Below the pieces are notes generated by a model. It saw nothing but the letters and a program-made list of their open reading frames with translations. It was not told the DNA's origin and did not search any database. Positions 1 through 8,198 of a stretch of 12,638 bases of DNA are shown here, piece by piece (positions within the stretch are counted from its first letter, which is position 1; each line of letters starts with the position of its first letter). This DNA comes from Bacteroidales bacterium. GTDB taxonomy: Bacteria; Bacteroidota; Bacteroidia; Bacteroidales; UBA12077. A program made the position numbers and the translations under genes. The stretch spans positions 1 through 12,638 of the forward strand of contig JAUVUS010000023.1 of NCBI GenBank assembly GCA_030600865.1, in the 5' to 3' direction.

Positions 1-482
1 AATGCTATTGAAGTCATTGCCAGATTTTGGTTTGATAACCAACCTACTTTGCCGGCACCAATATTTATAAGTATTCTGTTTAAAAGACCTGAATCATAAG
101 AATATAACTGCTGCCATAACATGGTGACAACAACACCCGAAATAACGACAGGCAGAAAAAAAGCTGCTCTGAAAAATCCCCGCATAAATATTTTTTTATT
201 AAGCAAATATGCCAGAGTAAGGGCAACAATTATTTGTAAGGGAATATGTACGAGTAAAAATACAATAGTATTGATAATAGCTTTCCAAAACAACCTGTCC
301 TGAAAGAGCCTTAGAAAATTATCAAAACCTACAAATTCCGGTGATGAGATAATATTCCATTTATGGAATGTCAGGATTAAAGAGAAAACGACAGGAAATA
401 AAATAAACAGTGTTAAATGGATTAAGTACGGCGAAACCATTAAATAAGGTAATATTCTGTTTTTTAACCCTCTTTTTTTCAT
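1..482 (-). CDS. Sugar ABC transporter permease, MalF/UgpA type (3' end cut by window edge)
   Basis: This is an inner-membrane permease subunit of a carbohydrate ABC importer, with 160 residues visible and the frame still open at base 1. The protein starts MKKRGLKNRILPYLMVSPYL. Hydrophobic segments lie at about residues 12-38, 68-95 and 103-125, as in the N-terminal part of binding-protein-dependent sugar permeases. The segment around residues 41-60 (KWN, then PEFVGFDNFLRLF) and the RAAFFLPVVISGVVVTMLW stretch are typical of MalF/UgpA-like proteins. The EAA loop that contacts the ATPase would lie beyond the edge. The ATG at 482-480 is well fixed, because an in-frame stop lies 9 bases upstream. 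It follows the solute-binding protein gene on the same strand after about 75 bases, so the two are very likely co-transcribed. The substrate is unknown. Family confidence is high. Confidence 0.9.
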   Translation of the reverse strand, partial: MKKRGLKNRILPYLMVSPYLIHLTLFILFPVVFSLILTFHKWNIISSPEFVGFDNFLRLFQDRLFWKAIINTIVFLLVHIPLQIIVALTLAYLLNKKIFMRGFFRAAFFLPVVISGVVVTMLWQQLYSYDSGLLNRILINIGAGKVGWLSNQNLAMTSIA

Positions 483-496
483 ACTACATTATTTTA

Positions 497-558
497 TCAA
501 TCTTCAGTCTTCAGTTCTCTGTTTTCGATTTACACTCTGCTAACTGCCTATTGCCTAC
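497..558 (-). repeat. Degenerate 7-base tandem repeats between the two ABC genes
   Basis: Read on the minus strand, this spacer holds two short arrays with a 7-base period. The first is GTAGGCA, ATAGGCA, GTTAGCA (558-538) and the second is GAACTGA, AGACTGA, AGATTGA (517-497). A 20-base linker separates them. The first array begins at the last base of the TAG stop codon of the solute-binding protein gene, and the second ends about 15 bases before the permease start. The regular period is seen directly. Spacers of this flavour occur in other Bacteroidota as I recall, but I cannot search for them here. Function is unknown; it may be a slippage-grown spacer. Confidence 0.5.
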
Positions 559-1856
559 TACTTTTCAGCTCTTAATAATACGTTTACAGCTTTTTCAGCA
601 TCGTTAATAGCCTGTTCCGGACTTTTCAAGTTGTATAATACGCAAGCTTCGTATTCTTGTGATATAATATCCAAAACTTCGGTTATTACTTCACAATTGT
701 CTATACCTTTTACATGCTTTGCTTGTTGAGCAAAAACATTGAGTTTAGGATTATTTTTGAAAAAATCCTGAAATACAGCAATTGTGTCAATTCCTTTTCT
801 TCTCGGCAGTTGATTTGATAATGCAAGGAACAATGAATCTCCACGGATATCAACCATGGTTTTAATAAAATCAAAAGCTAATTGTGGATTCTCACAAGTG
901 TTAAAAATGACTATCGATTTAAGATCGCAATAAGTAAATATTGGCCCTTTATGGTCATCGGGGACAGGGATGTTGGTAAAATCATAATCCATATCTTCTG
1001 GTTTGAATTTTTCAAGATATTTAATTTCCCACGAGCCGGTAAATTTGGTAACTACCTGTCGGCTTATAAATTTGTCTTGCGTAGCTGCCTGCGGTTCTTT
1101 AGAAAAATAGTTGTTTTTGTATATGTCTTGCAAAAACTGAAATACCTTAATGGCATGTTCATTATTAAAAGCAGCCTTATTATTTTCAATTAAAGGCATT
1201 CCGTTTGATGCTGCCAGATATAATGGATAATAATTAAACAGCCTTTGATACCACACCGTTTTTACTGAAGTAATTCCCAACCATTGGTCAATGTAACCAT
1301 CACCATTATTGTCTTTTTTAAATTTTTCTGCCGCTTCCAAAAATTTACTATAGGATAGTGGCCCTTCAGCAATTCCCAGATCACTTTGTGCAGAATGATT
1401 ATACAAAGTCATTATGGGGTTTATTTTCCAGGGGATTTGATAAATATGCCCATCGTTCGATGTAATTTCACTTATTGTTGCAGAATCACATCTTGTATAT
1501 ATAAATTCAATAAAACCCGGCAGGGTATCAAGTGCAACCAGAATATTTGCTTTTGCATAGAATTCTACTGAGCCTTGCCACATATTGGAATAAATATCCG
1601 ATGTGGTTTTTCCTACAACGGCTGCAAGTATAATTTCTTCGCTTGATTGTCCTTCAGGAACAGGCTGATACTGAATTTTTTCATTCGGGTGCAGGGAATT
1701 CCAATTATCTACCAATATGTTCGCGAATTCAATTTCACTATTGTTGCTCGACGACCAATAACTAAGGGCAAAATTATTATCTTTCCCTCTATTGGAACAT
1801 GATGATAAAACTACCAAAAGAAAGAGAAATATAATATATTGCTTTTTTTGCTTCAT
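558..1856 (-). CDS. Sugar ABC transporter solute-binding lipoprotein (family 1)
   Basis: This is a 432-residue extracellular solute-binding protein of the carbohydrate ABC importer class, a normal length for the family. It has a lipoprotein signal peptide with a hydrophobic core at residues 7-17 and lipobox LSSC, which makes Cys20 the lipidated residue. The mature protein should be anchored in an envelope membrane and face the periplasm. Family-like features are the early SYWSSSNNSEIEFANILVDNW segment, the YQIPWKINPIMTLYN strand near 139-153, and KFTGSWEIKYLEKF near 271-284. A loop DNNGDGYIDQW at 182-192 resembles the D-x-D/N-x-D-G calcium or turn loop common in oligosaccharide-binding members. 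The ATG at 1856 is the natural start, directly before the Lys-rich n-region. The permease gene follows about 75 bases downstream. No ATPase gene is in view. Sugar ABC importers are less common in Bacteroidota than SusCD with MFS carriers. Confidence 0.88.
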   Translation of the reverse strand: MKQKKQYIIFLFLLVVLSSCSNRGKDNNFALSYWSSSNNSEIEFANILVDNWNSLHPNEKIQYQPVPEGQSSEEIILAAVVGKTTSDIYSNMWQGSVEFYAKANILVALDTLPGFIEFIYTRCDSATISEITSNDGHIYQIPWKINPIMTLYNHSAQSDLGIAEGPLSYSKFLEAAEKFKKDNNGDGYIDQWLGITSVKTVWYQRLFNYYPLYLAASNGMPLIENNKAAFNNEHAIKVFQFLQDIYKNNYFSKEPQAATQDKFISRQVVTKFTGSWEIKYLEKFKPEDMDYDFTNIPVPDDHKGPIFTYCDLKSIVIFNTCENPQLAFDFIKTMVDIRGDSLFLALSNQLPRRKGIDTIAVFQDFFKNNPKLNVFAQQAKHVKGIDNCEVITEVLDIISQEYEACVLYNLKSPEQAINDAEKAVNVLLRAEK

Positions 1857-1894
1857 TTATTGTTATCGGGTTATAATAATGAGTACAGTTTAAA

Positions 1895-2092
1895 AACCCT
1901 GCCAGGGTTGATTTTATTAATATTCTAAAGGCTATAGTTTAATTTTGTGTCTTAGTGGCAATAAAAATTTCGCCACAAAGTCTCTAAGTCACAAAGAATC
2001 ACAAACACACATTCCAACGCTATTTTAAACTTAAGCCATTCTAAATTGTACGAAGCAGGTTGTCAGTTTATTTATACAACCCTGGCAGGGTT
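1895..2092. repeat. MITE-like segment bounded by perfect 16-base inverted repeats
   Basis: The ends are AACCCTGCCAGGGTTG at 1895-1910 and CAACCCTGGCAGGGTT at 2077-2092. They are exact reverse complements, and each is itself almost palindromic. Inside, CTTAGTGGC (1951-1959) can pair with GCCACAAAG (1972-1980) with one mismatch. The minus strand also repeats a TTTGTG-type word three times (TTTGTGATTC, TTTGTGACTT, TTTGTGGCG). There is no transposase frame. It looks like a non-autonomous or palindromic intergenic repeat of a kind I recall from Bacteroidota genomes. No clear target-site duplication is visible, so mobility is inference. Confidence 0.5.
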
Positions 2093-2107
2093 CTGTAATT
2101 TAGATTA

Positions 2108-2143
2108 AATAAGTTCCCCTGCCCCGGGGCAAGGGAACTTATT
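2108..2143 (-). terminator. Long hairpin terminator of the Sus operon
   Basis: AATAAGTTCCC (2108-2118) pairs perfectly with GGGAACTTATT (2133-2143). Beyond one C/A mismatch the stem continues with TGCCCC/GGGGCA, giving a near-perfect GC-rich hairpin of about 36 bases. It lies 25 bases past the stop codon of the LamG lipoprotein gene. The T-run on the minus-strand side is short (TTATTTAAT). The plus side has a better one (ATTTTT), so it may work in both directions. It is most likely the 3' end of the sigma-to-LamG operon. Confidence 0.75.
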
Positions 2144-2168
2144 TTTAAGCTATAAAAAAATAATTAAT

Positions 2169-3215
2169 CTATGGTTTTTCTAAAGTGTATATACTTGTAA
2201 TCTGCGTAGCAGTAAGTACTGTATTATACATTCTTACTTCATCAAGAGTTCCATGGAAATATCCTCCCCAATCAAGAGGTATGATATGATCAACATCATA
2301 ATTATCCGCTGTAGCAGCATATTTACTTGAACCAACTCCAAAAACTAAATCATGACCGGTAACAGTAACTAAATCACCTGGAGTATCAGTATGTGTCAAT
2401 ACCATAACACCGTTAATGTAAAATACTGTTTCACCACCACCAAAAGTTAGAGCAAGGTGATACCATGTGTTCAAGTCAATAGCTAATCCTGCATCCTTAT
2501 TCCAAATATCATCAGCTGCTCCGGTAAAAAATGGATAGTCTCGGTCTTCAAGTTGAAATTTGTAACCATTCCATGAATGTAATCCTAAGAAACGATTGTT
2601 TTGTCTAGTTTCAGCAGCATTTATCCATAATGCAATAGTTAATTGGGCAGGGTTTACCGCGGTAGTGTAGGGAACAGTAATTTTTGCTCCGTTATCAAAT
2701 GTAATAGCTTTACTTGCATTCCCATATCTGTCAGTTGCCCATGTTGGTACTCCTGTACCAAAACCGGTTTCTGTTCCAAAAGTACCATCAAATCCATTAT
2801 CAGAGTAATCTTTAACTGTGGTTCCTGTACCATCGTCAAAAGCCCAATGGCCAATTAAAGCATCCGGTGCAATAGGAGAAATTTCCGCAGCTTCATATAC
2901 CGTTATTGCTGCTGTTAGGGAAACAATAGTAGCATCAACCTCTACTTGAGTAGCGAGAGGATTAAGCTCAACTACTTTAGCAAGATCAATAACGTCTTGC
3001 AGAACATCCTGAGAACCAATAGCATATTGACCATTGGCAGTTCCCTCTTCGGTTGTAGCGATTAAATTTTCAGCTTCAGTAATTTTTGCCGATAAGGCTG
3101 TTTTATCAACAGGATCATCATCATCATCATCACTACAAGCTGGTACAAAAGCAATACTAATTGCAAGGAATAGCACTGCTAATAATTTTCCATGAATTGT
3201 TTTTAAATTTTTCAT
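2169..3215 (-). CDS. Surface lipoprotein with FIVAR-like helical segment and LamG domain
   Basis: This 348-residue protein is probably a surface glycan-binding partner of the SusCD pair. It has a signal peptide and lipobox VPAC with Cys27 lipidated. Six aspartates follow directly (residues 29-34), a strong Bacteroidota surface-export signal. Residues about 38-110 form a helical segment with Gly-Gln-Tyr and spaced Leu/Ala positions like FIVAR-type modules. Residues about 116-346 form a LamG/concanavalin A-like jelly roll (Laminin_G_3 type): LIGHWAFDDGTG, AITFDNGAKITVP, LTIALWINA, WYHLALTF, VFYINGV, and a closing GTLDEVRMYNTVLTATQI. No catalytic glutamate pair typical of a laminarinase is evident, so binding is more likely than hydrolysis. 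It follows susD after 44 bases and precedes a terminator, so it is the last gene of the operon. The ligand is unknown. Confidence 0.85.
   Translation of the reverse strand: MKNLKTIHGKLLAVLFLAISIAFVPACSDDDDDDPVDKTALSAKITEAENLIATTEEGTANGQYAIGSQDVLQDVIDLAKVVELNPLATQVEVDATIVSLTAAITVYEAAEISPIAPDALIGHWAFDDGTGTTVKDYSDNGFDGTFGTETGFGTGVPTWATDRYGNASKAITFDNGAKITVPYTTAVNPAQLTIALWINAAETRQNNRFLGLHSWNGYKFQLEDRDYPFFTGAADDIWNKDAGLAIDLNTWYHLALTFGGGETVFYINGVMVLTHTDTPGDLVTVTGHDLVFGVGSSKYAATADNYDVDHIIPLDWGGYFHGTLDEVRMYNTVLTATQITSIYTLEKP
3114..3131 (-). repeat. (GAT)6 microsatellite encoding the Asp run
   Basis: Six identical GAT codons in a row encode Asp29-34, directly after the lipidated Cys27 and Ser28 of the LamG lipoprotein. 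Slippage here would add or remove whole aspartates without breaking the frame. The acidic run is the likely surface-export signal. Confidence 0.7.
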
Positions 3216-3259
3216 TTGTTTATAAAATTTAGTTAGTAAAAAAAATAGTTAATAAAATA

Positions 3260-4744
3260 TTAAATTTCAGAATTTGCATCTATTTCACTTTGTGGAATAG
3301 GAAAATACCTGTGATCTTCGTAATTAAAATTTGTATTGTTTAATGCCTGCTCAGCTACATCTTTGCCATAACGCATTAGATCGTAAAAACGATGGAACTC
3401 AAAACCGAGTTCTACTCTTCTTTCATGATAAATAGCAGTTCTTAAATAGCTTGTATTTGTATTAGTAATATCAGGTAATAATTGATCAGGAATTGTTCCG
3501 GTATACCCTTCTAATTCTGTATCATACAAATAACATTCTCTTGCTCTTTTGCGAAGCTCGTTTAAAGGGATTAAAGCTTCTGCACTGCGGTTAAGTTCAT
3601 TAAGTGCTTCGGCCTGAATTAATAATATTTCGGCATACCTCATAAAGGTATAATTCAGGTTTCCGTCACCAATAGGCACTTCAGATGTGGGTTGTACATG
3701 TTTCTTTTGTAAATAACCCGTAACAGACCATGCAGGGTCAAATATTTCTCCATTAACCCAATCTTGTCCGTCTCTACCTACGGTATAATCCAGGCGGGGA
3801 TCATAAACACTATCTACAGGTGTAATTTCAAACTCATCGATAAAATTTTGAGTTGGAGCGTTAAATGAATAGCCACTGGGTTTAGGAGAAAAATATTGAT
3901 TGAGGTAAGACCCTAAAAACGGTGACTGTTCTTCCAAATGTTGAATTTCGAAAATTGACTCTGAATTGTTTTTATCCAACACATTAAAATTATAGCTGTA
4001 AATCGGCATTAAGGAATATATCCCTAATTGTTCAACAGCATTAGCATTATCTAAAGCAAGGTCCCATTTTTCCTGAAATAAATATACTTTTGCTAATAAG
4101 CCCAGTGCTGCTCCTCTGGTAGCTCTGCCAATATCTTCACTATCATAACTTACAGGTAATGCGGCACTTGCATCTGTTAAATCTTGTTCGATTTGGGCAT
4201 ATATTGTTTCAACAGAAGAAACAGGTATATTTAAATCCTCAACATTTGTAATAGTTTCTGTTTTTAATGGTATTGCCCCAAAAATATTGCTTAGATGAAA
4301 ATAGTAATACGCTCTCAAAAATTTAGCTTCAGCAATAATACGTTGTTTTAATTCTTCATCCATATCAATATCGGGTACGTAAAAAGTAACATTGTTTGCC
4401 CTGACAATTCCTTCGTAGTAATGTTTCCATATCGACTCTATTTCTCCATTATCCGGATTAGCAGAAAAATCATTAATATAAGTAATGTCACTTCTGTCTC
4501 CGGCATCTCCTCCTTTTACAGCATCATCAGAAGCCACATCTCCAAATACCCATAAATTATTTGCCGTAGTTATAAACGAACAAATTTGATAAGTGCCGTT
4601 TATGGCAAGAATCGCATGTTCTTCTGTTTGATAAAAAGTGGTATTAGTATATTCTCCTTGCAATTCAACATCCAGCATGTTATCACAACTACTAAACGAA
4701 ATGAATAAACAAGATATTAACCCGTATATGTATTTTGATTTCAT
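3260..4744 (-). CDS. SusD-like (RagB/SusD family) surface glycan-binding lipoprotein
   Basis: This 494-residue SusD homolog is an outer-membrane surface lipoprotein that caps the SusC channel and captures glycan. The lipobox FSSC puts the lipidated residue at Cys20. Family features are the early FYQTEEHAILAINGTYQ segment (37-53), AEAKFLRAYYYFHLSNIFGAIPL (139-160), GRATRGAALGLLAKVYLFQEKWDLAL (TPR-like, 206-231), and the C-terminal ERRVELGFEFHRFYDLMRYG (441-460). It ends RYFPIPQSEIDANSEI. The usual tail ends a few residues later in an NPGY-like sequence, so this copy is slightly short but has a clean TAA stop. The gene starts 12 bases after the susC stop, so it is co-transcribed. The bound glycan cannot be told from sequence. 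Confidence 0.95.
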   Translation of the reverse strand: MKSKYIYGLISCLFISFSSCDNMLDVELQGEYTNTTFYQTEEHAILAINGTYQICSFITTANNLWVFGDVASDDAVKGGDAGDRSDITYINDFSANPDNGEIESIWKHYYEGIVRANNVTFYVPDIDMDEELKQRIIAEAKFLRAYYYFHLSNIFGAIPLKTETITNVEDLNIPVSSVETIYAQIEQDLTDASAALPVSYDSEDIGRATRGAALGLLAKVYLFQEKWDLALDNANAVEQLGIYSLMPIYSYNFNVLDKNNSESIFEIQHLEEQSPFLGSYLNQYFSPKPSGYSFNAPTQNFIDEFEITPVDSVYDPRLDYTVGRDGQDWVNGEIFDPAWSVTGYLQKKHVQPTSEVPIGDGNLNYTFMRYAEILLIQAEALNELNRSAEALIPLNELRKRARECYLYDTELEGYTGTIPDQLLPDITNTNTSYLRTAIYHERRVELGFEFHRFYDLMRYGKDVAEQALNNTNFNYEDHRYFPIPQSEIDANSEI

Positions 4745-4756
4745 GATAATTGTTTT

Positions 4757-7700
4757 TTAAAATGTTAGTTGTACTCCAAAACTAATGGTAAAAGCTGCCG
4801 GATATGTACCCCAATCTATTCCTGTTACACGAAAAGCTTCGCTGCTATGCAAAGTATTATCGCTGGTTGTTAATTCGGGATCTAATCCCGAATAATTAGT
4901 TAAAGTATATAAATTTGTACCCGAACAGTAAATTCTTAATTTAGTTAAAGATAATTTTTCCAGCATTGTCTCAGAAAGACTATAACCAATTTGGATATTC
5001 TTTAATTTTAGATACGAAGCATCCTCTAAGAATCGAGATGACGGCCTTGCATTATTCGATTTTGCTTCCCAGGAGGCCCGTGGTTGTGTATCGCTTGTTC
5101 CTTCGCCTGTCCATCGTTCATCATAATAATCTTGTGTAAGATTAAACGGGCGGTAAAAGCCTTCAATATCCGTTGCTATTTGGTTATATATTTTATGTCC
5201 GTAAGCACCTGATATAAACATAGAAAAATCGAATTGTTTATAATTTAACCCTATGTTTATACCTGCTGTTATTTTAGGAATAGAGCTTCCTAAATGTGTT
5301 CTATCTTCACTGTCGATTATACCGTCATTGTTTTGGTCTTTAAATTTAACATCGCCCGGTTCAATACCATTTCCCTGAAAAGCGTGAGTTACAATTTCCA
5401 TTTCGTTTTGGAATATGCCTTCCATTTCGTACAAATAAAATGATCCTATGGGATATCCTTCTTCGGTTTTGGTTGCATAAACACCATTGTCTATACGCCC
5501 GGCCAGGATAGGATTATCTAGTTCCAGCATTTCATTATGAAGTAGTGCTCCATTGGCTTTAATATAATATGAAAAATCATCTGAACTATATTTTCGATAC
5601 CCAATGGTTAATTCTAATCCTGTATTTAAGATTTTACCTGTATTTACAATCGGGGGATCGGCATAACCTGCCGAAGAAGGTATAGATACACCTAACAGCA
5701 AGTTGTCAGTTGTTTTATAATAATAATCTATACTTATATCTAATTTGCGATTATAAAGAAACAAATCAGTACCAATGTCTATTTGATTACTTGTCTCCCA
5801 TTGTACATATTCGTTTCCTAATTTATAAGTTGCATACCCTTCTTGATTATCGTATCCCAATGGATATTGATAGCCTGATTTAATGCGCTCCAGGTATGCA
5901 AAATCAGGAATTTCCTGATTTCCTACTTCTCCATAACTAAGTCTTAATTTCCACTGGTCTATAATATCGCTATCTTTAAAAAAATCTTTGTCAATTCTCC
6001 ATCCTAATGAAACTGAATAAAAAGTTCCCCATCTATTCTCTTCACTAAATCTCGAAGAACCGTCTCTTCTAATCAATCCGGATAAAAAGTATTTTTCTTT
6101 CAAGTTATAATTAACTCTCGAAAAATAGGAAAGCAGGTTATAAGTTATTTTATTTTCGTATGTAGTTTTTATACCTAAACCATTTCCAAGATAAACAGAT
6201 ACAGGATTTTGGTCGGGAAATTTTCTATCATTTACTTCGGTAACAGCAAATTCATTATTAACACTTTCAATACCGAGTATGGCATTAAAATTATGGATGT
6301 CATTTATAGTTTTGTTATAATTTAATACATTGCTCCAAGACCAGTTAAATGAAGAATTATGAAATACATTTAAAGAATTGATATCATTCACTTTTCGACT
6401 GTCACTATTTCCCCAGGTTTTATTAAATCTTCTTTGTTTATATTCATTATTATCTATTCCAAAAATGGAAACCAGATTTAAATCTTCGGTTAATTTGATT
6501 TTAGCATTGAAATCTCCGAAAGTACTAAATGCTTTTTTAACATTATCGGTATTTTCTAAAAGTCCTACAGGGTTGTATCCATCACCCATTAAAGCAGGAT
6601 AATCAGGTAAATCAACAAATTCACCTTCTTCATCATATATCGGGATCATAGGATTTCTGAAAAAAGCATAACGGACAGCACTTCCACCGTTTCCACCATA
6701 ACCATCTCCCGAACTCCCGACAATATTTGTTGTAGATTTTGTTATATTAATATTAGCACCAACAGTTAGCCAATCCTTAACATCAGAAGTAATGCTAATT
6801 TTTCCTGTAAGTTTTTCATAATCACTTCCTATCAATATTCCTTCCTGTCCAAAATAGCTTCCCGAAATATTATATTGGGTTTTTTCATTGCCTCCGCTTA
6901 TTCCCAAATAGTAATTGCCAATAATGGCAGTTCTAAAAATAGATTCCAAATGGTTAATGTTCGGGGTACTATTAAGAATATCATCTGTTATTTTATCACG
7001 CCATAATTCCGGATTATCCGGAATAGTATTATTAAAATTATCTGCTGCTTCATTAAATAATTCTGCATATTCATATTTGTCACACATTTCAGTTAATTGG
7101 CCATGCTTTTGAAATCCTGTACTTGAATTAAAAGTTATTCTCGGGTTACCGTCTTTCGATCCTTTATAGGTTGTAATTAATACAACCCCATTACTTGCCC
7201 TTGATCCATATATTGCAGCCGAAGCGGCATCTTTTAATACACTGATAGATTTTATATCTGAAACAGAAAGGGTATTCATTGCATCTTTAGTTGGTACGCC
7301 ATCAACTATATATAGAGGTGAACCATCTCCTGTAACAGACCCAACACCCCTTATTTGTACGGCTACACCTTCGCCCGGGGCACCTGTATTTTGGGTAATA
7401 TTAACACCTGCAGCTAATCCTTGCATTGCCTGTGAAATATCAGGAACACTGATTTTAGTAATATCATCAATTTTTATTGTTGAGATAGATCCCGTAACAT
7501 CTGATTTTTTTTGTGATCCATAACCTATAACTACAACATCATCTAATGCAATAGCATCCATTTGCAAAACAACATTTATTTCACTTTGGCCATTAACCGG
7601 AATTGAAACAGGTAGATATCCAACATATGAAAACACAAGGCTTATATTTGGATCACTTACTTCAAGTGTGTAATTTCCGTCAAAATCGGTTACTGTTCCG

Positions 7701-8170
7701 GTTGTTGTTCCTTCAATAATAATATTCACTCCAATCAGGGACTCTCCGGTTTCATCGGTCACTTTACCCTTAATTATAAATTCTTGCTGCGGAGAGTTTT
7801 TTGTTGCTTTTTTCTTGCTTATAACAATATCTTTATCGACTATCGAATAAATAAGACCGGTATTTTCTAAAATAGAATTTAATATCTCTTCAATAGTTGT
7901 ATTTGTAAAATCAATATCAACTTTACTATTAGCTTTGATATCGTTATTTTTGTAAAAAAAATTAAAATCACTTTGCTTTTCAATTTCTTTGAACACTTCA
8001 ATGATCTCAACATTCTTCATCGATATTGTAATCAGAGTATTCTGCGAATAAGCACTTGCAGATACTCTTAGTAAGCCGGCAAGAATGATAAAAATTATTA
8101 TTTTCAATCTTAAAAAACAAACGGCCTTGCCTTGCGAAACGTTAGAACTAATCTTTATTTCTTTTTTCAT
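4757..8170 (-). CDS. SusC-like TonB-dependent transporter with STN signalling domain
   Basis: This 1137-residue outer-membrane transporter imports glycan using TonB energy. It has a signal peptide (hydrophobic core about 23-36, cleavage near ASA-YS at 40). An STN domain spans about 47-118 (SMKNVEIIEVFKEIEKQ, then FFYKNND, then TTIEEILNSIL). A carboxypeptidase-regulatory-like beta domain spans about 132-204 (IKGKVTDETGESLIGVNI, then TDFDGNYTL). A TonB-box-like stretch LDDVVVIGYGSQKK sits at 209-222, with the plug at about 224-335 (PLYIVDGVP, KDAASAAIYGSRASNGVVLITT). The rest is the beta barrel, ending in the aromatic FGVQLTF. STN domains occur in transducers that contact a FecR-type anti-sigma factor, and such a gene lies 28 bases upstream here. 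Length is normal for a SusC with STN. The ATG at 8170 fits the Lys-rich n-region. Confidence 0.96.
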   Translation of the reverse strand: MKKEIKISSNVSQGKAVCFLRLKIIIFIILAGLLRVSASAYSQNTLITISMKNVEIIEVFKEIEKQSDFNFFYKNNDIKANSKVDIDFTNTTIEEILNSILENTGLIYSIVDKDIVISKKKATKNSPQQEFIIKGKVTDETGESLIGVNIIIEGTTTGTVTDFDGNYTLEVSDPNISLVFSYVGYLPVSIPVNGQSEINVVLQMDAIALDDVVVIGYGSQKKSDVTGSISTIKIDDITKISVPDISQAMQGLAAGVNITQNTGAPGEGVAVQIRGVGSVTGDGSPLYIVDGVPTKDAMNTLSVSDIKSISVLKDAASAAIYGSRASNGVVLITTYKGSKDGNPRITFNSSTGFQKHGQLTEMCDKYEYAELFNEAADNFNNTIPDNPELWRDKITDDILNSTPNINHLESIFRTAIIGNYYLGISGGNEKTQYNISGSYFGQEGILIGSDYEKLTGKISITSDVKDWLTVGANINITKSTTNIVGSSGDGYGGNGGSAVRYAFFRNPMIPIYDEEGEFVDLPDYPALMGDGYNPVGLLENTDNVKKAFSTFGDFNAKIKLTEDLNLVSIFGIDNNEYKQRRFNKTWGNSDSRKVNDINSLNVFHNSSFNWSWSNVLNYNKTINDIHNFNAILGIESVNNEFAVTEVNDRKFPDQNPVSVYLGNGLGIKTTYENKITYNLLSYFSRVNYNLKEKYFLSGLIRRDGSSRFSEENRWGTFYSVSLGWRIDKDFFKDSDIIDQWKLRLSYGEVGNQEIPDFAYLERIKSGYQYPLGYDNQEGYATYKLGNEYVQWETSNQIDIGTDLFLYNRKLDISIDYYYKTTDNLLLGVSIPSSAGYADPPIVNTGKILNTGLELTIGYRKYSSDDFSYYIKANGALLHNEMLELDNPILAGRIDNGVYATKTEEGYPIGSFYLYEMEGIFQNEMEIVTHAFQGNGIEPGDVKFKDQNNDGIIDSEDRTHLGSSIPKITAGINIGLNYKQFDFSMFISGAYGHKIYNQIATDIEGFYRPFNLTQDYYDERWTGEGTSDTQPRASWEAKSNNARPSSRFLEDASYLKLKNIQIGYSLSETMLEKLSLTKLRIYCSGTNLYTLTNYSGLDPELTTSDNTLHSSEAFRVTGIDWGTYPAAFTISFGVQLTF

Positions 8171-8198
8171 GTATTTTAATTTAACTTTTTTGCAACAA

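Larger units (their letters stand above)
1857..2168. other. Intergenic stretch with terminator and bounded repeat, no gene
   Basis: This gap separates the Sus operon from the ABC genes. It holds the terminator hairpin (2108-2143) and an inverted-repeat-bounded segment (1895-2092). No plausible coding frame is present. The ABC genes must be transcribed from here or by read-through. I looked for the Bacteroidota -7 motif TAnnTTTG on the minus strand and found no perfect match, so no promoter is called. Confidence 0.6.

Noticed and set aside
121-303. Plus-strand frame of 60 codons at the left edge
   Set aside because: It is antisense to the permease, whose translation on the minus strand is clearly an ABC membrane protein.
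497-558. Short tandem units as a CRISPR array
   Set aside because: The units are 7 bases, degenerate and directly adjacent, without spacers or cas genes.
882-1193. Plus-strand frame of 103 codons
   Set aside because: It lies fully antisense to the well-supported solute-binding protein gene and its translation looks like no known protein.
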